Source of the DNA: Alphaproteobacteria bacterium
Lineage (GTDB): Bacteria; Pseudomonadota; Alphaproteobacteria; RF32; CAG-239
Reading direction: 5' to 3'
NCBI GenBank assembly: GCA_017477035.1
Contig: JAFUXW010000284.1
Location: 1 to 16,024, forward strand
DNA: 16,024 nt
Part shown: in pieces, positions 1-7,399 of the stretch
Layout: each line of letters begins with the position of its first letter
Numbering within the stretch: the first letter of the stretch is position 1
Position numbers and translations under genes: made by a program
The notes under the pieces: model-generated
The model's input: only the letters and a program-made list of their open reading frames with translations
What the model was told of the DNA's origin: nothing
The model's database searches: none

Positions 1-396
1 ATAGTTATAAATAAAAAAGATGCCAAAGATTTAAATGGTTTAGTGGAAGTTTTACGCCAGGATCCGCGTTTTGAATTGTATGCAATGCAGTTTTCACAAA
101 GTCCGAGTGCTGCAAACGGAGGAAAATTAGGTTGGATTGTTAAAGGAAAACTTCCGACTGTGTTAGAAAATACCGTAATCAAGTTGAAGGAAGGCGGGGT
201 ATCAAATCCGGTGGCCTACGGAAACGATTATTACATTTTCAAGATGGATAAAATATTCAATCCGCAAACAGATGCTCAATCTCTTCCTGACAGAAATCAG
301 GTAAAACGCTATTTGGAAAATAAAAAACTTGAAGAATATTCCAATAAATATATTAAAAATCTGCGCAATCGTGCTTTGATTGAAAAGAAAGTGTAA
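1..396 (+). CDS. surA: SurA-like periplasmic peptidyl-prolyl isomerase, C-terminal part (5' end outside window)
   Basis: The reading frame is open from base 1 with no start needed, so this is the 3' end of a longer gene; 131 residues are visible. The visible part resembles the second half of a parvulin (PpiC-type rotamase) domain: a stretch around FSQSPSAANGGKLGWI matches the conserved 'S.D..SA..GG.LGW' parvulin signature, followed by a 'L..G.VS.PV' segment and a strand ending in YYIFKMDKI. A basic, probably helical C-terminal tail follows. SurA-type proteins fold outer-membrane beta-barrel proteins in the periplasm, and surA lies just before rsmA in many proteobacteria, which supports the name over PpiD or another parvulin. 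The signal peptide and chaperone N-domain cannot be checked. The stop overlaps the rsmA start by one base. The GTG at 43 is an internal codon, not the start. Confidence 0.8.
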   Translation: MVINKKDAKDLNGLVEVLRQDPRFELYAMQFSQSPSAANGGKLGWIVKGKLPTVLENTVIKLKEGGVSNPVAYGNDYYIFKMDKIFNPQTDAQSLPDRNQVKRYLENKKLEEYSNKYIKNLRNRALIEKKV

Positions 397-1226
397 TGAC
401 TGACATACTAAGTCTGCGCGATACTGTTGAAAAATATGGTCTGTTGGCAAAAAAATCTTTGGGACAGAATTTTTTGCTTGATATGAATATTACCGATAAA
501 ATTATTCGTAGCTCCTTAAGTGCACAAAATAAAAAAGATTTTAAAGGTCAATGTGTATTTGAAATAGGTCCGGGGCCGGGAGGATTAACCAGAGCTATTT
601 TAAATGCGAATCCCAGCAAACTTACTGTTATAGAAATGGACTCTCGTTGTATTAAAATAATGAAAGATCTGAAAGAAAAATACGGCGATATAATGCAAAT
701 TGTGGAAGGCGATGCCTTAAAATATCCTTTTGATAAAGCAAGCAATTTGCCAAAAAACATTGTAAGTAATTTACCTTATAATATTTCTGTTCCATTGTTA
801 TTGCGTTGGATTAGAGATATAAAACAATTTAACAGCTTAACATTAATGTTTCAAAAGGAAGTAGCAGAACGTATAACAGCAGAGCCTAATAATAAAAATT
901 ACGGACGCATATCAGTTATGGCTCAGTTAACTTGCAAAATCAAAACATTATTCAATTTAAATCCAAATTGCTTTGTTCCGGCTCCGAAAATATGGTCTAC
1001 AGTGTTACTTTTTCAGCCTTTGGAAAAGATACCTGATGCACCTATATTACATAAAGTAGAAAAATTAACCGAAGCTGCATTCGGACAACGCCGTAAAATG
1101 TTGCGACAGAGCTTGAAAAATGTTCCTAACATAATTGAACTATGTGATAAAGCTGAAATTGACACTACCGCCAGAGCGGAAAATTTAACACCGCAACAAT
1201 ATTTAAGATTGGCGAATTTAATTTAG
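396..1226 (+). CDS. rsmA: 16S rRNA (adenine-N6)-dimethyltransferase RsmA/KsgA
   Basis: RsmA dimethylates two adjacent adenines (A1518 and A1519 in E. coli numbering) in the 3'-terminal hairpin of 16S rRNA during late small-subunit assembly, using S-adenosylmethionine. The 276 residues are a normal family length. Visible motifs: KKSLGQNFLLD at about residues 19-29, the SAM-binding loop FEIGPGPGG at 55-63, an acidic ribose-binding position near E80, EGDAL at 104-108, the catalytic NLPY at 125-128, and the C-terminal GQRRKMLRQSL helix. The ATG at 396 is shared with the stop codon of the surA-like gene (TAATG). There is no strong Shine-Dalgarno sequence in front, so coupling to the upstream gene probably drives translation. 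In many proteobacteria pdxA lies between surA and rsmA; it is absent here. Confidence 0.96.
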   Translation: MTDILSLRDTVEKYGLLAKKSLGQNFLLDMNITDKIIRSSLSAQNKKDFKGQCVFEIGPGPGGLTRAILNANPSKLTVIEMDSRCIKIMKDLKEKYGDIMQIVEGDALKYPFDKASNLPKNIVSNLPYNISVPLLLRWIRDIKQFNSLTLMFQKEVAERITAEPNNKNYGRISVMAQLTCKIKTLFNLNPNCFVPAPKIWSTVLLFQPLEKIPDAPILHKVEKLTEAAFGQRRKMLRQSLKNVPNIIELCDKAEIDTTARAENLTPQQYLRLANLI

Positions 1227-1245
1227 ATAAACTTACAGCATTTGC

Positions 1246-1269
1246 TTATTTTGCAACGACACTTGCCAT
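1246..1269 (-). other. Seven-codon open frame with ribosome-binding site downstream of prfA (possible leftover start of a lost gene)
   Basis: On the minus strand, about 40 bases past the prfA stop, a good Shine-Dalgarno sequence (AGAGAGGAA, 1277-1285) stands about nine bases before an ATG at 1269-1267. The frame reads MASVVAK and then stops at 1246. The spacing and purine run look like a real initiation site, but the product is too short to name. In many bacteria prmC, which methylates RF1, follows prfA directly. The site could therefore be the remains of a lost downstream gene, a short translated leader, or chance. The rest of the gap between the convergent rsmA and prfA ends (1227-1325) shows no convincing terminator. 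Confidence 0.3.
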
Positions 1270-1325
1270 ATAAAAATTCCTCTCTGATGTTGGATAAAAA
1301 AATATTTAACCTTTTCTGGGAGGGG

Positions 1326-2396
1326 CTAATCCATTTCAGCCAAACGTTCAGCCTGATCTTCCGCCACCAAAGCATCAATAATTTCATTTAATGCTTCACC
1401 ACTGACTACATCTTCAAGTTTATATAGTGTAAGATTTATTCTGTGATCGGTCACTCGCCCTTGCGGATAATTATAAGTTCTTATTCTCTCGCTACGATCA
1501 CCGCTTCCTACTTGTAGTTTTCGTTTTTCGGAATAATTGGCGTCAATAGTAGATTTTTGATTATCATACAACTTAGCACGCAAATGATTCATAGCTTTTT
1601 CTTTATTTTTAAATTGAGAACGTTCATCTTGGCATTGAACCACAACTCCAGTCGGAATATGGGTAATACGAACCGCAGACTCTGTTCGGTTAACGTGTTG
1701 CCCTCCGGCTCCTGAAGCTCGATACACATCAATTTTTAAATCAGCCGGATTAATATATAAATCGACTTCTTCTATTTCAGGAAGAACGGCTACCGTCGCT
1801 GCCGAGGTATGCACTCTTCCTTGAGATTCTGTGACCGGAACACGTTGAACACGATGTGCTCCGGATTCAAATTTTAACTTGGCAAAAACATCTTTACCGG
1901 TAATTTTTGCCGACGCTTCTTTATATCCTCCGATACCATTTTCATTAGTATCTAAAATTTCAAATTGCCAACCTTGTTTTTGCGAATAGCGCTGATACAT
2001 TTCAAACAATACAGCTGCAAATAAAGCCGCTTCGTCACCGCCGGTTCCGGCTCTGACCTCAAGAATTGCATTTTTTTCATCATCGGCATCTTTGGGCAAT
2101 AACAAAATACGAATTTGCTTTTCCAATTCCGGAAGCTGTTCTTTTGCCTCATAGTATTCGGCTTCAGCCATTTCTCGCATTTCTTTATCTAAGTTACTGT
2201 CGTCCATCATTGCTTTGTCATCAGCCATAATTTGCTGTTGATGTCTATAGTTATTGATTGCATTAACCACAGGTTCTAAAGTGGCAAGTTCCTTATTAAG
2301 CTTTACTAACTCTTCAGTTGATATACCTGAATTTAGCAATGCTTGCACTTCTTCAAAACGATTTACGACATTGGAAAGTTTTTCATCTAAATTCAT
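1326..2396 (-). CDS. prfA: Peptide chain release factor 1 (RF1)
   Basis: RF1 reads UAA and UAG stop codons in the ribosomal A site and triggers peptide release. At 356 residues it has the full family length. The anticodon-like tripeptide is P-V-T at 187-189, in a segment reading VQRVPVTESQGR; this PxT form separates RF1 from RF2, which has SPF. The catalytic loop GGQ is at 231-233 in ASGAGGQHVNRTESAV, and the glutamine is the residue methylated by PrmC. The N-terminal 100 residues form the charged helical domain 1. The ATG lies inside the hisS stop (TAATG), with AAAGGA nine bases upstream (2406-2411), so prfA is the last gene of the ptsP-rodZ-hisS-prfA run. No prmC follows. Confidence 0.98.
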   Translation of the reverse strand: MNLDEKLSNVVNRFEEVQALLNSGISTEELVKLNKELATLEPVVNAINNYRHQQQIMADDKAMMDDSNLDKEMREMAEAEYYEAKEQLPELEKQIRILLLPKDADDEKNAILEVRAGTGGDEAALFAAVLFEMYQRYSQKQGWQFEILDTNENGIGGYKEASAKITGKDVFAKLKFESGAHRVQRVPVTESQGRVHTSAATVAVLPEIEEVDLYINPADLKIDVYRASGAGGQHVNRTESAVRITHIPTGVVVQCQDERSQFKNKEKAMNHLRAKLYDNQKSTIDANYSEKRKLQVGSGDRSERIRTYNYPQGRVTDHRINLTLYKLEDVVSGEALNEIIDALVAEDQAERLAEMD

Positions 2397-3631
2397 TATT
2401 GCAATTCCTTTATCAAATTTACTTGAGATACAGTTTTTTGTTCACCGCTGTCCAAATTCTTTAAGGTAACTGTATCATTCAACAACTCGTCAGAACCGAT
2501 AATTACTGCCTGTATAGCATTAGCTTTGTTGGCTTTTATCATTCTTTTCTTCATATTTCCGGTGTAACTGTGCTCAACACGAAAACCTGCTAAACGTAAT
2601 TGATGAGCAATTTCCAAAGCTTTGTCATTTGTATCTTCACCTACCGGTATTACCGCTATCGGACGAGGTAAATTCACATCTTCTTCTAAAAGCATAGACA
2701 ACCTTTCAACACCGCATGCCCAGCCAATACCGGCAATATCTCCGCCTCCCATTTGTGATACAAGTCCGTTGTATCTTCCCCCTGCTAATACAGTTCCCTG
2801 AGCTCCTAATTTATCGGTTGTTAACTCAAATACCGTGTGTGAATAATAGTCAAGTCCGCGCACTAAGCGGTTATTTACTCGATATTTAATCCCCAAATTG
2901 TCCAGTCCGCGCAAAACATCTGCAAAAAATTTTTGTGATGTCGTATTTAAGCTGTCAGCATAAAGAGGAGCATTTTCAACCACGGCCTTATCACATTCTT
3001 CTTTAGAATCTAAAATTCTCAATGGATTTTTCAGCAAACGATTTTTGCTGTCTTCAGAAAGTTCATCATAATGTTCTTGCAGATACTCTACCAGTTTTGT
3101 GCGATATGAATTTCTACTTTCTTCATCACCCAGTGAATTAATTTCTACGGTAACTTGTCCGCTTAGCCCCAGTTTTTCCAAAAACTCATAGGCCATGGCG
3201 ATAACTTCTATATCGGCCTGAGGGGTATCCACTCCCAAGAGTTCTACGCCAAATTGAGTAAACTGACGCTGACGTCCTTTCTGCGGACGCTCATATCTAA
3301 ACATCGGACCGGAGTAATAAAATTTAATAGGTAAATTCTGCTGCATACCGTTAGAAACAAAAGCTCTCACCACACCAGCAGTTCCTTCCGGGCGCAAAGT
3401 AAGGCTTTCTCCTCCCTTATCTTCAAAACAATACATTTCTTTAGTAACTATATCCGATGTATCTCCCAAATTGCGGGCAAATACTTCCGTAAACTCAAAA
3501 ATAGGGGTTTCTATTTCTTCAAAGCCGTATTTTTCAACTACTTCTGCTCCGGTATAAACCACTTTTTTCATTTTTCTTTTAGCAGCACCATACAAATCAT
3601 AAGTGCCGCGAACACTCTGAACTTTATCCAT
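2396..3631 (-). CDS. hisS: Histidyl-tRNA synthetase (class II)
   Basis: HisRS charges tRNA-His with histidine. The 411 residues match the usual bacterial length. Class II motifs are visible: TLRPEGT at 78-84, motif 2 with FRYERPQKGRQRQF at 111-124, the histidine-specific HisA segment RGLDYYSHTVFE at 258-269, HisB AGGRYNGL at 283-290, and motif 3 GIGWACGVERL at 301-311. The anticodon-binding domain fills roughly the last 90 residues. Motif 2 is of the ordinary bacterial kind. It begins ten bases after the stop of the rodZ-like gene and overlaps prfA by one base, so it sits inside an operon. The ribosome-binding site in front is weak (AGG). Confidence 0.98.
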   Translation of the reverse strand: MDKVQSVRGTYDLYGAAKRKMKKVVYTGAEVVEKYGFEEIETPIFEFTEVFARNLGDTSDIVTKEMYCFEDKGGESLTLRPEGTAGVVRAFVSNGMQQNLPIKFYYSGPMFRYERPQKGRQRQFTQFGVELLGVDTPQADIEVIAMAYEFLEKLGLSGQVTVEINSLGDEESRNSYRTKLVEYLQEHYDELSEDSKNRLLKNPLRILDSKEECDKAVVENAPLYADSLNTTSQKFFADVLRGLDNLGIKYRVNNRLVRGLDYYSHTVFELTTDKLGAQGTVLAGGRYNGLVSQMGGGDIAGIGWACGVERLSMLLEEDVNLPRPIAVIPVGEDTNDKALEIAHQLRLAGFRVEHSYTGNMKKRMIKANKANAIQAVIIGSDELLNDTVTLKNLDSGEQKTVSQVNLIKELQ

Positions 3632-3641
3632 TATTTGATAC

Positions 3642-4592
3642 CTAATCTTGTGTTTTAAAGTAAGAATCCAAACTGATGTTTTTACGCTTTATATTAGTGG
3701 CTACAGTAATCGGTTTTTCATCCAAATAAAATTGGACATTACGAGGTCTGCCTACAGTTAATATCAAGCCTTTTTCAGACGGAAAATCATATTTATAGCC
3801 TTTGTTATAAACTCCGTTAAGTATAACTTTTTTACCTTGGCGCAATTCCAACCAAGATGGCCCGCTGAGAACAATTTTCATCTTTGGTAATAAGACTTTA
3901 TCAGCTTTATTTTCTTCCTTTTTCTTATTTCCGTCATCTTCAACTTTTTTATCATCTTTTATTTTTTCATCTGATGCAGAATTTTCATCAGTTTTTGTTT
4001 TATCTTCTTTTTTATTTTCATTTACTTGCTTTTCGTCAGTGTTTGATTTGATATCAGTTTCATTTTTTTCCATTTTTTTTGCTTTTGAAGCTTCTTTTTC
4101 GACAGCAAGTTTTTTCTCAACTTTTTTCTCGGTTTCTTCGGAAACGATTACCGGTTTAGGCAATACCATGGAAGTATCTTCTGAAATATCTTCAAACTTT
4201 GAAGTTATCGGTAAAACAGACCAAGCAACAGCCAGCAAAGCAAGTCCTAAAATACCTAAAATTATGTGCTTCATCCGAGGGTATGATACAGCTTTATCTT
4301 CTCCGGAAAGGTGTTGCTTAGGTTCATTTTCACCTGTTAAAATTTGCTTATATGAAGCAACTATTCTGTCACTGTTAAGTCCCAAAATTTTGGCATAACT
4401 ACGCACAAATCCCAAACAATACGGCATTGGCGGAATATTTGCAAAATCCATATTTTCAATAGCATTCAAATAGAATTTCCTTATATATAACTCATCGGCT
4501 ATTTCATCTATAGTTTTATTTTGTTTAATACGTGCATTTCGCAGCATTTCGCCTATGGTTTGCACATCTTCGTTTTCTATTAAATCTTCCAC
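3642..4592 (-). CDS. rodZ: RodZ-like membrane protein with N-terminal helix-turn-helix and C-terminal DUF4115 domain
   Basis: Proteins of this build link the MreB cytoskeleton to the cell-wall elongation machinery; the cytoplasmic helix-turn-helix domain contacts MreB. Seen here: an HTH_25-type domain at about residues 10-85 (TIGEMLRNARIKQNKTIDEI, then YIRKFYLNAIEN and a GFVRSYAKILGL segment), one transmembrane helix at about 109-129, a long charged linker rich in Lys, Glu, Asp and Asn at about 130-235, and a beta-rich C-terminal domain at about 238-310 with PSWLELRQGKKVILNG, typical of DUF4115. The start is GTG at 4592, preceded by AGGAG and an eight-adenine spacer, a good initiation site. 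The gene follows ptsP by 36 bases and precedes hisS by ten. The symbol rests on domain order, so a RodZ-related protein of other function is possible. Confidence 0.85.
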   Translation of the reverse strand: MEDLIENEDVQTIGEMLRNARIKQNKTIDEIADELYIRKFYLNAIENMDFANIPPMPYCLGFVRSYAKILGLNSDRIVASYKQILTGENEPKQHLSGEDKAVSYPRMKHIILGILGLALLAVAWSVLPITSKFEDISEDTSMVLPKPVIVSEETEKKVEKKLAVEKEASKAKKMEKNETDIKSNTDEKQVNENKKEDKTKTDENSASDEKIKDDKKVEDDGNKKKEENKADKVLLPKMKIVLSGPSWLELRQGKKVILNGVYNKGYKYDFPSEKGLILTVGRPRNVQFYLDEKPITVATNIKRKNISLDSYFKTQD

Positions 4593-4628
4593 TTTTTTTT
4601 CTCCTGTGCGGTGCTTATAACATAAAAA

Positions 4629-6845
4629 TCAGTCAATTGCAATACCATGATCATAGGCATAAGCCAATAATTGCTGCCGAATACTGTTTTTGGGTGATTT
4701 TAAAAGACTCTTAACGTAGTCTTCAACATCCTCTTCTTTCATACTTCTTATCATTTTTTTTACTTTTGCATAAGAAGCACCTGAAACAGATAAATTACGA
4801 TATCCCAATCCGATTAAAGTCATTGCTTCCAGCGGATTACCAGCCATTTCCCCGCACACGGAACAATATACTTTATATTGTCCGGCTTTATCAACAATTT
4901 TTTTCATTAGTTTCAAAAACGGAGCAGATAGCACATCATATCTGTTTGATAATAGCGGATTTCCTCTGTCACAAGCAAATACAAACTGATATAAGTCATT
5001 AGTTCCTACCGATACAAAATCCACTTGTTGTAACAATTCGTCAAGTTGAAATAAAACAGACGGAACCTCAATCATTATACCCACATTTACTTTTTTTGCC
5101 GTAGGATTTTTGCGCTGTTTTTCTCGTTCGTATTCCAATAAAAGTGTTTCCTTTGCTTCTATAAATTCTTGCAAAGAGGAAACCATTGGAAACATAATAT
5201 TAAGTTCCTTGTCAGCGGCTGCGCGAAGCATTGCACGAATCTGTCTTTTTAATATAGCTCTACGGTCAAGAGTTATGCGAATCGAACGCCAACCTAGTGC
5301 CGGATTTTCTTCTTTCAATTCTCCCCAATATGGTAAAAATTTATCTGATCCTACATCTAAACTTCGGAAAATAATTTTTTTGTTACCCATTGCATCAAAT
5401 AATTTTTTATATTGGCGCTCCTGACTTTCAACATCGGGCATTTTATCAACAGACATAAATGTTATTTCAGTTCTATATAGGCCTATTCCAGAGCACTTTG
5501 TTGGTTTAATATATTCATAATCCAAATCCAAGCCGTAATTCATAGCTAAATTAATTTTTACCCCGTCGAGTGTTTCTGTCGGTAAATCTTTTATTTTATT
5601 TAATTCGGCAAAAACTTTTTTTATTCCTGTTGATTTCTTTTGATACTCATTGATTAAACGGGCTGACGGACGAACATAAACCATTGCTTCGTCACCATTG
5701 ACTGCAATAGTTTCTCCGGCTTTAATTTCTTTCAATACGCCGTGAATTTTAGCTATTACCGGAATATTGAGAGCTTTTGCCACAATGACAACATGCATTG
5801 TCGGGGTACAGTCTTCAATAATAAGGCCACGAATATGTTCGTAGTTATAGTCCATTAAATCGGCAGGTCCCATCGTTTGGGCAATAATTATTATATCTTC
5901 ATCTACAGGGACTAACGTATTTTCTTCATCTCCGGCAATAAATGCCCGCAGACGGTCGGATACGTCACGTAAGTCATATAATCTTTCTTTTAAATATTGA
6001 TCGCTGGTAGCAGATAACTTATTCCACATATCTTCATATACGTGTTCTACGGCTGCCTCTGCCGTATATCCTTTATCAATATCAGCGCTGATTTTTTTAT
6101 ACCACCCTTTATCAAGCGCAAACATTTTATAAGCTTCCATAATTTCGGTAGTGTTTCCTATAGAATTGTCAGCTTGGGTAATTTTAGTATCAATATAATT
6201 GACCATCCGTTCTCTGCCTTCGGCCAATTTAGATTTCTCAAGTGCGATGTTCTCGGTAAAAATATTAACCAGATCCCGATGTCGACGATGAAATACTGCT
6301 TTCCCGATTCCATATCCTTTGTTAAGGCTTACTCCATGCAAAGCATCACGTATGACGATACCTTTTTCTCTGATTATTTGGTTGCGATATTCGGCAAAAG
6401 AGTTTGTCGAAAATAAATCCGGTAAAGATAAAACAAGAGTTTCCACTAATTCAGCTTCTTCGTCATCAAATCCGTTATCGCCATTTTTGGTAATAACCAA
6501 GGTACCGATAGTAATATTTGCGCGCATTACCGGTACACTTATCATTGAAACATTAAGCCCTTTGTTTATTTCTTGTTGCGGACGCTTCGTTGCAGCGCTT
6601 TTACCAATGTAATCTTCATTATAACGAATATTGGTTTTATAATTTTCGGCGTGATATTCTCCCATCATTTCCAAATAATTTTCATCAACCGTCGCATATA
6701 AAATCGCAGATTGCGCTTTGGTAGCGGAAACAAAAGATTTAAGTATTTTACTGAGTTTTTCCGCCATGGATGTTGATTTTATAAGTTCGGCACTAATTAA
6801 TCGCTGTATGGCAAGAGCTTCGCTTACGGCTGTTGAAATTTGCAT
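4629..6845 (-). CDS. ptsP: Phosphoenolpyruvate-protein phosphotransferase PtsP (enzyme I-Ntr) with GAF domain
   Basis: PtsP takes phosphate from phosphoenolpyruvate and passes it to the nitrogen-type HPr (NPr), starting a regulatory rather than sugar-transporting relay. The 738 residues comprise a GAF sensor domain (about 1-150), the NPr-binding helical part (about 170-310), the swivelling phosphohistidine domain (about 315-395, phospho-acceptor H351) and the PEP-binding barrel (about 420-690). Barrel motifs: GIGLYRTE at 453-460, FRSLDVGSDKFLPY at 493-506, GTNDLYQF at 614-621, and the catalytic cysteine C664 in CSVCGEMAGNP. The sequence around the active histidine reads PTMH instead of the usual TSH. 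It is the first gene of the run to prfA. Its partners ptsO/npr and ptsN are not in the window. Its ATG has only a weak ribosome-binding site (AGG). Confidence 0.96.
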   Translation of the reverse strand: MQISTAVSEALAIQRLISAELIKSTSMAEKLSKILKSFVSATKAQSAILYATVDENYLEMMGEYHAENYKTNIRYNEDYIGKSAATKRPQQEINKGLNVSMISVPVMRANITIGTLVITKNGDNGFDDEEAELVETLVLSLPDLFSTNSFAEYRNQIIREKGIVIRDALHGVSLNKGYGIGKAVFHRRHRDLVNIFTENIALEKSKLAEGRERMVNYIDTKITQADNSIGNTTEIMEAYKMFALDKGWYKKISADIDKGYTAEAAVEHVYEDMWNKLSATSDQYLKERLYDLRDVSDRLRAFIAGDEENTLVPVDEDIIIIAQTMGPADLMDYNYEHIRGLIIEDCTPTMHVVIVAKALNIPVIAKIHGVLKEIKAGETIAVNGDEAMVYVRPSARLINEYQKKSTGIKKVFAELNKIKDLPTETLDGVKINLAMNYGLDLDYEYIKPTKCSGIGLYRTEITFMSVDKMPDVESQERQYKKLFDAMGNKKIIFRSLDVGSDKFLPYWGELKEENPALGWRSIRITLDRRAILKRQIRAMLRAAADKELNIMFPMVSSLQEFIEAKETLLLEYEREKQRKNPTAKKVNVGIMIEVPSVLFQLDELLQQVDFVSVGTNDLYQFVFACDRGNPLLSNRYDVLSAPFLKLMKKIVDKAGQYKVYCSVCGEMAGNPLEAMTLIGLGYRNLSVSGASYAKVKKMIRSMKEEDVEDYVKSLLKSPKNSIRQQLLAYAYDHGIAID

Positions 6846-6865
6846 TGATATACCTATAAAAATTG

Positions 6866-6895
6866 TTGCAACCTTTTATATATATGGTTTATATT
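6866..6895 (+). promoter_or_regulatory. Candidate sigma-70-type promoter for the cupin gene
   Basis: The 88-base gap between divergent ptsP and the cupin gene holds TTGCAA (6866-6871) and TATATT (6890-6895), separated by 18 bases. These match the sigma-70 consensus at four and five of six positions. The DNA between is a TA run. A strong Shine-Dalgarno sequence AAAGGAG (6921-6927) stands six bases before the ATG at 6934. I found no equally clean promoter for ptsP on the other strand. Confidence 0.35.
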
Positions 6896-6933
6896 ATTTT
6901 TTAACTTATGTAAACCAAAAAAAGGAGATATAA

Positions 6934-7299
6934 ATGGCAAATACATATATGCGCGGACAAAATGATGAACGTCCGTGGGGAACCTGGGAAGTAATTGATT
7001 GCGGTCAAGGATTTTGTGTTAAACATATCGTAGTAAATGCAGGTGACATACTTTCCTTGCAATTGCACCATTTTCGTGCTGAACATTGGATTATTGTTAA
7101 AGGCGTGGCCACGGTTACTTTGGGAGAAATGGAAATAGAGAAGAAAGCCGGAGAATCGGTATATATTCCAGTGGAAACAAAGCATCGAATCCAAAATAAA
7201 TCAAACGAACCGATGGAATTTATTGAAGTTCAGGTCGGTGAAAATCTTGATGAGAACGATATTGTGCGCTTTGAAGATAAATATGGTCGGGTTAAGTAA
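6934..7299 (+). CDS. Stand-alone cupin of the type II mannose-6-phosphate isomerase family
   Basis: This 121-residue protein matches the C-terminal isomerase half of bifunctional ManC/AlgA/XanB enzymes, in which a metal-binding cupin interconverts fructose-6-phosphate and mannose-6-phosphate for GDP-mannose synthesis. Family signatures are clear: PWGTWEVID near the start, LSLQLHHFRAEHWIIVKG at 40-57 with probable metal ligands H45, H46, E50 or H51, then GESVYIPVETKHRIQN at 73-88 with H84, and the closing IEVQVGENLDENDIVRFEDKYGR. The nucleotidyltransferase half normally fused in front is missing, and the gene starts with its own strong ribosome-binding site, so it is a true single-domain protein rather than a fragment. 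It could act as an isomerase on its own or have another sugar-phosphate role; no sugar-nucleotide genes adjoin it. Confidence 0.85.
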   Translation: MANTYMRGQNDERPWGTWEVIDCGQGFCVKHIVVNAGDILSLQLHHFRAEHWIIVKGVATVTLGEMEIEKKAGESVYIPVETKHRIQNKSNEPMEFIEVQVGENLDENDIVRFEDKYGRVK

Positions 7300-7333
7300 G
7301 AAAATTTGTTGTGCATAAGTCTTGGCATAACTT

Positions 7334-7397
7334 AAAAATCCTCTTGAACTTTGTGAAAGGTTAATGAATCCTTAACACGATAGTTGAGGGGATTTTT
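7334..7397 (+). promoter_or_regulatory. Inverted repeat enclosing a CtrA-like box, with one arm over the next gene's ribosome-binding site
   Basis: The 100-base gap between the cupin and ApaG genes contains AAAAATCC (7334-7341), complementary to GGATTTTT (7390-7397). The second arm overlaps the Shine-Dalgarno sequence GAGGGG (7386-7391) and runs almost to the ATG at 7400. Pairing would hide the ribosome-binding site, or the hairpin could act as a weak terminator after the cupin gene. Inside the loop lies TTAA-N7-TTAA (7361-7375) followed by C, the form of a CtrA binding site, and GTTAA/TTAAC arms that could form a small stem. Confidence 0.3.
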
Positions 7398-7399
7398 TT

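Noticed and set aside
43..45. GTG as start of the surA-like gene
   Set aside because: The frame is open to the window edge and the visible part lacks the N-terminal half of the domain, so this is an internal valine codon.
1227..1325. Terminator between the convergent rsmA and prfA
   Set aside because: No stem of useful length followed by a T run could be found on either strand.
4039..4398. Open frame opposite the rodZ-like gene (119 codons)
   Set aside because: Ser/Phe-rich shadow of the Lys/Glu-rich linker on the other strand; no ribosome-binding site or family resemblance.
6042..6416. Open frames opposite ptsP
   Set aside because: PtsP is unmistakable in the same DNA, and the opposite frames show no motif.
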